Origin: Candidatus Stercoripulliclostridium pullicola
GTDB lineage: Bacteria > Bacillota > Clostridia > Christensenellales > DTU072
Length of the DNA: 9,786 bases
Direction of reading: 5' to 3'
NCBI GenBank assembly: GCA_017694145.1
Contig: JADINF010000159.1
Location: forward strand, 1-9,786
Shown here: positions 4,920-9,786 of the stretch, in pieces
Position numbering within the stretch: the stretch's first letter is position 1
Layout of the letters: the number at the start of each line of letters is the position of its first letter
Program-made: the position numbers and the translations under genes
Notes under the pieces: model-generated
Seen by the model: only the letters and a program-made list of their open reading frames with translations
What the model was told of the DNA's origin: nothing
Database searches by the model: none

Positions 4920-6989
4920 ATGCCCAGAGAATATCCACTCGACAAGATCAGGAATATAGGAATTATGGCGCACATCGACGCCGGCAAAACTACTACGTCG
5001 GAGCGCATACTTTTCTATACCGGTAAGACCCACAAGCTGGGCGAGGTTCACGAGGGGGACGCGACGATGGACTGGATGGTGCAGGAGCAGGAGAGAGGTA
5101 TAACGATAACCTCCGCCGCGACCACCACGAAATGGAGAGATTGCTGTATCAACCTTATCGACACCCCCGGGCACGTCGACTTCACCGTGGAAGTGGAGCG
5201 CAGTCTGCGCGTACTCGACGGAGCGGTAGCGGTATTCTGCGCCAAAGGCGGCGTCGAACCGCAATCCGAGAACGTCTGGCGTCAAGCCGACAAGTACGGA
5301 GTGCCGCGCATAGCGTTCGTCAATAAAATGGACATCAACGGCGCCGATTTCGAGAGGGTGATCGGTATGATGCGCGATCGTCTGCACACTAACCCGTTGC
5401 CTCTCACGTTGCCCATAGGGCAGGAGGACACCTTCCGCGGGATAATCGACCTTGTCCATAATCACGCGGTAATGTACCACGACGACGATTGCGGCGAGGA
5501 ATTCGATATCGTGCCGATCCCCGACGAATACAAAGAGAGCGCGGAAGCTCACAGACTTCAGATCATCGAAGCTTGCGCCGAGCACGACGACACTCTTCTT
5601 GAGAAGTATTTCAACGGCGAGGAGATAACCGTGGACGAAATGCTCAACGTGCTCCGTAAATCCACGATAAGCATGCAGATCGTTCCCGTTATCTGCGGAA
5701 GCGCATATCGCAACAAAGGCGTTCAGATACTTCTCGACGCGGTAGTGGATCTTCTTCCTTCTCCCGTGGACGTACCGCACGTTCAGGGCGAATGGAACGG
5801 CGAACACGCGGAGCGCATCTCCGGCGACGATCAGCCTCTCGCGGGACTCGCGTTCAAGATAATGGTCGATCCTTTCGTCGGCAAGCTCGCTTTCTATCGC
5901 ATATATTCGGGCGTTATCCGCACCGGCATGACCGTTCTGAACAGCGTTAAAGGCAAGCGCGAACGTATCGGAAGGATACTCCGCATGCACGCCAATTCTC
6001 GTAAAGAGATAGAAGAAGCGTACGCAGGCGACATCGTGGCTCTCGTAGGTCTTAAGGACATCACTACCGGCGACACGCTGTGCGACATGAATCATCCCAT
6101 CGTTCTCGAGAAGATGGAATTTCCCGATCCCGTTATTCGCGTGGCTATAGAGCCCAAGACCAAGCTCGGTCAGGAGAAAATGGGTATTGCGTTATCCAAA
6201 CTTGCAGACGAGGATCCCAGTTTCCGCACTTACACCGATCAGGAAACGGGACAGACGATCATCGCGGGTATGGGCGAACTGCACCTCGAGATAATAGTAG
6301 ACAGGCTTTTACGCGAATTCAAAGTTGAAGCCAACGTCGGTAAGCCGCAGGTAGCGTACCGTGAAACTATCAAGAAACCCGCGCGCGCCGAAGGCAAGTT
6401 CATACGTCAGTCAGGCGGTAAAGGTCAGTACGGTCACGTCGTCATCGAGATCGAACCGCTCGAAGCGGGTTCCGGCGTGGAATTCGTGGATGAAACCGTG
6501 GGCGGAAGCGTACCGAAGGAATTTATCAAAGCGGTCGAGGAAGGTATCCGCGACGCGGCGAAAGCGGGCGTTATCGCGGGCTACGAACTCATGGACTTCA
6601 GGGTGAAGCTCGTGGACGGCTCCTCGCACGAAGTCGACTCTTCGGAAATGGCGTTCAAGATCGCCGCGAGCATGGCGCTCAAAGAAGCGGCGGCGAAAGC
6701 GGGCGCAACGATACTCGAGCCCGTCATGGCGGTAGAGATCACCTGCCCCGACGAATATCTCGGCGACGTGCTCGGCACCGTGAACTCCCGCAGAGGCGCG
6801 GTGAAGAATCTCGAAGACCGCAAGGGCGTCAAGGTCATCGACGCGGACGTACCGCTTTCGGAGATGTTCGGATACGCTACGACTTTGCGTTCGGCGACGC
6901 AGGGCAGAGGCAATTACACGATGCAACTGAGCTGCTACACCGAGGTACCGAAATCGGAGTTCGAGCGTATTACGGGCAAGAAAGCCTGA
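4920..6989 (+). CDS. fusA: Translation elongation factor G
   Basis: A 689-residue EF-G, the GTPase that drives ribosome translocation and, with RRF, ribosome recycling. The G domain is complete: AHIDAGKTTT (17-26), RGITIT (59-64), DTPGH (81-85), NKMD (135-138) and CGSAYRNKG (259-267). Domain II holds FKIMVDPFVGKLAFYRIYSG (312-331). Domain IV has SGGKGQYGHV (498-507) and the tip motif SHEVDSSE with His570, matching the E. coli His583 needed for translocation. Domain V ends in GYATTLRSATQGRG (651-664). It is a canonical EF-G rather than a TetM-like protection protein, because domain order, tip and length are normal. The ATG is preceded by AAGGA (4906-4910) nine bases away. fusA is separated from rpsG by 222 bases and a terminator, and from tuf by 166 bases with a promoter; no clear terminator follows it. 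Confidence 0.98.
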   Translation: MPREYPLDKIRNIGIMAHIDAGKTTTSERILFYTGKTHKLGEVHEGDATMDWMVQEQERGITITSAATTTKWRDCCINLIDTPGHVDFTVEVERSLRVLDGAVAVFCAKGGVEPQSENVWRQADKYGVPRIAFVNKMDINGADFERVIGMMRDRLHTNPLPLTLPIGQEDTFRGIIDLVHNHAVMYHDDDCGEEFDIVPIPDEYKESAEAHRLQIIEACAEHDDTLLEKYFNGEEITVDEMLNVLRKSTISMQIVPVICGSAYRNKGVQILLDAVVDLLPSPVDVPHVQGEWNGEHAERISGDDQPLAGLAFKIMVDPFVGKLAFYRIYSGVIRTGMTVLNSVKGKRERIGRILRMHANSRKEIEEAYAGDIVALVGLKDITTGDTLCDMNHPIVLEKMEFPDPVIRVAIEPKTKLGQEKMGIALSKLADEDPSFRTYTDQETGQTIIAGMGELHLEIIVDRLLREFKVEANVGKPQVAYRETIKKPARAEGKFIRQSGGKGQYGHVVIEIEPLEAGSGVEFVDETVGGSVPKEFIKAVEEGIRDAAKAGVIAGYELMDFRVKLVDGSSHEVDSSEMAFKIAASMALKEAAAKAGATILEPVMAVEITCPDEYLGDVLGTVNSRRGAVKNLEDRKGVKVIDADVPLSEMFGYATTLRSATQGRGNYTMQLSCYTEVPKSEFERITGKKA

Positions 6990-7048
6990 TCGCGCCCGTC
7001 AATACCCGCACGTTTACAGTAAATTCAAATAAATTCGTAAAAAAACGG

Positions 7049-7077
7049 TAGACAAGGCGGGTTATTTATTATATAAT
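7049..7077 (+). promoter_or_regulatory. Promoter of tuf
   Basis: TAGACA (7049-7054) and TATAAT (7072-7077) are 17 bases apart, with 11 of 12 hexamer bases matching consensus. The expected start is A7084, giving a leader of about 72 bases. This gives tuf strong transcription of its own, independent of fusA. Confidence 0.88.
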
Positions 7078-7086
7078 AATCCTAAT

Positions 7087-7106
7087 CGGAGTCAGAAAGA
7101 CTGCCG
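7087..7106 (+). other. 5'-proximal hairpin in the tuf leader
   Basis: CGGAGTC (7087-7093) pairs with GACT-G-CCG (7099-7106), giving seven pairs with one bulged G around an AGAAA loop. It begins three bases after the predicted transcription start. Hairpins at the very 5' end often protect abundant mRNAs from decay; that role is inferred. The remaining leader is A-rich and unstructured up to GGGAGG (7141-7146). Confidence 0.5.
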
Positions 7107-7155
7107 AAACAAAACAATCAAAAATAAAATCACCATTATTGGGAGGACAAATCTA

Positions 7156-8358
7156 ATGGCAAAAAGTAAGTTTGACAGATCCAAGCCCCACGTCAATATA
7201 GGCACCATCGGTCACGTTGACCACGGCAAGACCACTTTGACTGCGGCTATCACGATGGTTGCCGCGGCTGCCGGCAACGCCGAAGTCATGAGATATGACC
7301 AGATCGACAAGGCGCCCGAAGAGAAAGCCAGAGGTATAACGATCAACACCGCTCACGTTGAGTATCAGACTGCTACCCGACACTATGCGCACGTTGACTG
7401 CCCCGGGCACGCGGACTATGTTAAGAACATGATCACCGGAGCCGCTCAGATGGACGGCGCTATCCTCGTCGTTGCGGCGACCGACGGTCCTATGCCCCAG
7501 ACCCGTGAGCACATCTTGCTCGCCCGTCAGGTCGGTGTTCCTTACATCATCGTATTCATGAACAAAGTCGACCAGGTTGACGATCCCGAACTCCTCGACC
7601 TCGTAGAGATGGAGATCCGCGATCTTCTCACTCAGTACGAGTTCCCCGGCGACGAAATCCCGATCATCAAGGGTTCCGCTCTTAAGGCTATGGAAGCCGC
7701 CGCTGCCGGTAATGCCGACAGCCCCGACTGCGACTGCATCCGCGAGCTCCTCGACGCCGTTGACTCCTACATCCCCACCCCCGAGCGCGCTACCGACAAG
7801 CCCTTCCTTATGCCTGTCGAAGACGTGTTCACCATCACCGGCCGCGGCACCGTTGCTACGGGCAGAGTTGAGAGAGGTGAAGTTAAAGTCGGCGACAAAG
7901 TTGAGATCGTCGGTATCAAGCCCACCCGCGAAACCACCGTTACCGGCGTTGAGATGTTCCGTAAGCTCCTTGACTTCGCTCAGGCGGGCGACAACATCGG
8001 CGCTCTTCTCCGTGGCGTAGACCGTAAAGATATCGAAAGAGGACAGGTCCTTGCCAAAGTCGGCTCGATCAAACCCCACACCCACATCGAGGGTCAGGTT
8101 TACGTCCTTACGAAGGAAGAAGGCGGCAGACATACCCCGTTCTTCAACGGCTATCGTCCTCAGTTCTATTTCCGTACCACCGACGTTACCGGAAGCATCG
8201 CTCTCCCGAAGGACGTAGAAATGGTCATGCCCGGCGACAACATCCACATGGACATCACCCTTATCACTCCTATCGCTATCGAGCAGGGACTCCGCTTCGC
8301 TATCCGTGAAGGCGGCAGAACCGTAGGATCGGGCGTTGTTGCGAAGATCTTCGAATAA
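7156..8358 (+). CDS. tuf: Translation elongation factor Tu
   Basis: A 400-residue EF-Tu, the GTPase that brings aminoacyl-tRNA to the ribosomal A site. G-domain motifs are intact: GHVDHGKT (19-26), ARGITINTAHVEY (58-70), DCPGH with catalytic His85 (81-85), NKVD (136-139) and SALK (174-177). Domain II holds GRGTVATGRVERG (229-241). Domain III holds EEGGRHTPFFNGYRPQFYFR (321-340) and FAIREGGRTVGSGVV (381-395). The positions where kirromycin-type resistance changes arise look wild type, judged by eye. The start is ATG with GGGAGG nine bases before it. The gene has its own promoter and is followed by a strong terminator, so it is a single-gene unit. Its codon choice differs somewhat from fusA, with many GTT and CTC/CTT codons, as expected for very high expression. 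The next gene is not rpsJ but a convergent glycosidase. Confidence 0.98.
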   Translation: MAKSKFDRSKPHVNIGTIGHVDHGKTTLTAAITMVAAAAGNAEVMRYDQIDKAPEEKARGITINTAHVEYQTATRHYAHVDCPGHADYVKNMITGAAQMDGAILVVAATDGPMPQTREHILLARQVGVPYIIVFMNKVDQVDDPELLDLVEMEIRDLLTQYEFPGDEIPIIKGSALKAMEAAAAGNADSPDCDCIRELLDAVDSYIPTPERATDKPFLMPVEDVFTITGRGTVATGRVERGEVKVGDKVEIVGIKPTRETTVTGVEMFRKLLDFAQAGDNIGALLRGVDRKDIERGQVLAKVGSIKPHTHIEGQVYVLTKEEGGRHTPFFNGYRPQFYFRTTDVTGSIALPKDVEMVMPGDNIHMDITLITPIAIEQGLRFAIREGGRTVGSGVVAKIFE

Positions 8359-8375
8359 TTCTTCCCCCCAAGAAT
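8358..8375 (+). other. Small inverted repeat at the tuf stop codon with a C6 loop
   Basis: ATTCTT (8358-8363) and AAGAAT (8370-8375) are perfect complements around six C bases. The left arm begins on the last base of the tuf TAA stop. The stem is weak and lies just before the terminator. Function is unknown and it may be chance. Confidence 0.3.
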
Positions 8376-8382
8376 AATGCAG

Positions 8383-8410
8383 AAAGGCTGTCCGCACGGA
8401 CAGCCTTTTT
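8383..8410 (+). terminator. Intrinsic terminator of tuf
   Basis: AAAGGCTGTCC (8383-8393) pairs perfectly with GGACAGCCTTT (8398-8408) around GCAC, and the right arm runs into five T bases (8406-8410). It is a strong Rho-independent terminator 25 bases after the tuf stop. Confidence 0.93.
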
Positions 8411-8446
8411 CATATTCGGAAAGCGGAAACAACCGTATAAAGGCGT

Positions 8447-8505
8447 CGTTACGGCTTTTCGTAACATAACCGTAACGCGTCCATACCGTTACGGATAAGT
8501 TACAG
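8447..8505. repeat. Cluster of GTTACG/CGTAAC motifs in alternating orientation
   Basis: GTTACG (8448-8453) and CGTAAC (8460-8465) form one inverted repeat with a six-base centre. CCGTAACG (8470-8477) and CGTTACGG (8487-8494) form a second with 8-bp perfect arms and a nine-base centre. A fifth relative, GTTACAG, is at 8499-8505. The cluster lies between the tuf terminator and the convergent glycosidase terminator, where no gene is visible. It could be a DNA-binding-protein site or a small structured transcript; nothing else is seen between 8411 and 8538. Confidence 0.45.
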
Positions 8506-8538
8506 ACTTGTTGCATAAACGGTAATCCGAAGCGCTAC

Positions 8539-8567
8539 AAAAAAACGCCCGCGTTGACGCGGGCGTT
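8539..8567 (-). terminator. Intrinsic terminator of the alpha-galactosidase gene
   Basis: Read on the minus strand, AACGCCCGCG (8567-8558) pairs with CGCGGGCGTT (8553-8544) around TCAA and continues into a run of T (complement of the seven A bases 8539-8545). It lies 19 bases after the minus-strand stop codon. The plus strand has no T-run, so it acts only on the minus strand. Confidence 0.92.
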
Positions 8568-8586
8568 ACAGTGCCGGTTAAATCCG

Positions 8587-9786
8587 TCAGCGGGGAATGA
8601 CTTTGAATACCTTTGCGGAATGGGGTTCGAGTTCCACTCTGAGATTGTCGGTAGCTTCGTAACTTTCGTTACTCCACAGGTCGGTAAGCGTATAGCTCTG
8701 TGCCGACTTGAGGCTCACGTAAGGATCGGCGGTCAGACTTCTCAGGCTGTATACCATAGCGCGTTTTCCGCCGAACTTATTGAAGAAGCAGATGGCGACC
8801 GAGCCGTCCGCGAGGGGCTTGGCGAGAATGTCCGCGTTTAGACTGCGGAATACCCGTTTCGCTTGCTTGCCGAGCGGATCCTGATCGACGGCGATGAGAT
8901 TGCGGTTGGTAACTATCTCGAGAACGTTGTCGGGCATTTTGCGCAGATCGTTGCCGAGAATGAGCGGAGCCGCCATCATGCACCATACCGAGAAATGCGC
9001 GCGGTTCTCGTCGTAAGTAAGTTTGCCGTTGCCCACTTCGAGCATGTCGGGATCGTTCCAATGTCCTACGCCCGCGTGCTCGTGCAGTCTTACGTTACGC
9101 TCGTAAATAGCCATCATCCATTTCCAGTTGGGGCGTATGTCAGGAGTGGTGCGCCAGAGGTTGCCCGCGAGGGCTCCCCATTGCCAAGGACGTCCGACAC
9201 CCCATTCGCACAGCGAGAATACTATAGGTTTTACGGGCTTTCCCGTATCCTCAGCTACCTTATTTGCTGCATAAACTAACTGCCTTCCCATATTGCGGTA
9301 TTGCAGGAGCTCGGAATCGGCTCTGTTTCTTACGGGGTTGAATATGCGAATTTTGTTGATTCCTTTTTTGAGTCTGACGACTGTCTGGAAGCGCGCGGTA
9401 ACGTTCCATTTCTTCTGCGGCGGCAATTCGACGAAATAATCGTCAGTGTCGTTTATGAGTATCATCGCCGCCTTCTTGTACGTTTTGCCTTTCTTGTGCA
9501 CGTTGAGAGTGAGTACGTATTCGCCGTCCTCGTCTGCAATTACGTTATCGTATTGCATCGCGCCGGCATTTCTGTCCATACCGCCCACATACTTGCCGCC
9601 GGGGACTGCCGATTTGGTCATTATGCGCGCGTAGCCGTATAATTTTGCGTCGGTGCAGGGGTAGAAGGTTTCCTCTCTCTCTCCCTTGCGGGATACCGAT
9701 ATCCCGTACACGAGAGGGGCGTAACCGCTGACTTTAATATTGTGGCAGAAATCGTATTTGAAGTATTCGATACCCCAGCGGGCGAA
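8587..9786 (-). CDS. GH27 alpha-galactosidase with inserted carbohydrate-binding-like domain, C-terminal 399 residues
   Basis: The frame is open to the right edge, so the N-terminus, any signal peptide and the promoter are outside the window. The first visible residues, FARWGIEYFKYDFC, hold the GH27 nucleophile strand, with the nucleophile Asp at 9751-9753. Further on are SLCEWGVGRPWQWG, GHWNDPDMLEVGNG with the general acid/base Asp (9046-9048), MMAAPLILGNDLRKM and AVDQDPLGKQ, all typical of clan D alpha-galactosidases. A C-terminal beta-sandwich follows (AKPLADGSVAICFFNK). Between the nucleophile strand and PIVFSLCEWG lie about 115-120 extra residues, with about 9313-9621 resembling a CBM6/CBM35-type beta-sandwich (GGKYVGGMDRNAGAMQYDNV, DGEYVLTLNV, LKKGINKIRI). 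The likely substrate is alpha-1,6- or other alpha-linked galactose in plant or host glycans; an alpha-N-acetylgalactosaminidase or beta-L-arabinopyranosidase activity cannot be excluded. The gene is convergent to tuf and unrelated to it. Confidence 0.93.
   Translation of the reverse strand, partial: FARWGIEYFKYDFCHNIKVSGYAPLVYGISVSRKGEREETFYPCTDAKLYGYARIMTKSAVPGGKYVGGMDRNAGAMQYDNVIADEDGEYVLTLNVHKKGKTYKKAAMILINDTDDYFVELPPQKKWNVTARFQTVVRLKKGINKIRIFNPVRNRADSELLQYRNMGRQLVYAANKVAEDTGKPVKPIVFSLCEWGVGRPWQWGALAGNLWRTTPDIRPNWKWMMAIYERNVRLHEHAGVGHWNDPDMLEVGNGKLTYDENRAHFSVWCMMAAPLILGNDLRKMPDNVLEIVTNRNLIAVDQDPLGKQAKRVFRSLNADILAKPLADGSVAICFFNKFGGKRAMVYSLRSLTADPYVSLKSAQSYTLTDLWSNESYEATDNLRVELEPHSAKVFKVIPR

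Noticed and set aside
4890..6095. A 401-codon open frame antisense to fusA
   Set aside because: The sense strand encodes a complete, canonical EF-G; the antisense product resembles nothing known and has no ribosome binding site that stands out.
4920..6989. Possibility that the EF-G gene is a TetM-like ribosomal protection protein
   Set aside because: Domain IV tip, GYATTLRSATQGRG ending and length are those of EF-G, and the gene sits in the str cluster.
7006..7060. A terminator after fusA from CCCGC (7006-7010) and GCGGG (7056-7060)
   Set aside because: The arms are about 45 bases apart with no following T-run, and the right arm lies within the tuf promoter spacer.
7153..8397. A 414-codon open frame antisense to tuf
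   Set aside because: It mirrors EF-Tu codon by codon, has no recognisable domain or start context, and is a by-product of the strong codon bias of tuf.

Overview
The window looks like chromosomal DNA from a Gram-positive bacterium of the Bacillota, most likely a gut-type member of the Clostridia. The reasons are a YbxF-type L7Ae protein directly ahead of rpsL, a RecD2 helicase, strong AGGAGG ribosome binding sites, near-consensus sigma-A promoters and a GH27 alpha-galactosidase. A Christensenellales-like affiliation is only a guess. I see no insertion sequence, phage gene, CRISPR array, tRNA or rRNA.

Left part (1-3276, minus strand): a compact operon reads recD2, then comF, then tsaD, which runs off the left edge. 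recD2 and comF overlap by 40 bases, and the tsaD ribosome binding site overlaps the comF stop codon, so translation is probably coupled. The recD2 start has no ribosome binding site and sits at the predicted transcription start of an extended -10 promoter, so its mRNA may be leaderless.

Centre (3277-8410, plus strand): a ribosomal 'str' cluster transcribed divergently from recD2. It holds an L7Ae-family protein, rpsL (S12), rpsG (S7), fusA (EF-G) and tuf (EF-Tu). It appears to be split into three transcription units: L7Ae-rpsL-rpsG with a consensus promoter and a terminator after rpsG; fusA with a long structured upstream region; and tuf with its own near-consensus promoter and terminator. 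Neither rpoBC nor rpsJ is adjacent, unlike the Bacillus layout. S12 carries Arg at position 88, where Lys is usual; this substitution is a classic streptomycin-resistance change. A 9-bp inverted repeat spans the rpsL stop codon, in the place where S7 binds its own mRNA in E. coli.

Right part (8411-9786): a gene-free spacer with a cluster of GTTACG/CGTAAC motifs and a minus-strand terminator, then the 3' part of a convergent GH27 alpha-galactosidase gene that continues past the right edge. This enzyme carries a carbohydrate-binding-like domain inserted in its catalytic barrel.

The genes are all known families and I did not find an undescribed multi-gene system. The points worth a second look are the S12 residue, the apparently leaderless recD2, and several leader or intergenic RNA structures that could be regulatory.
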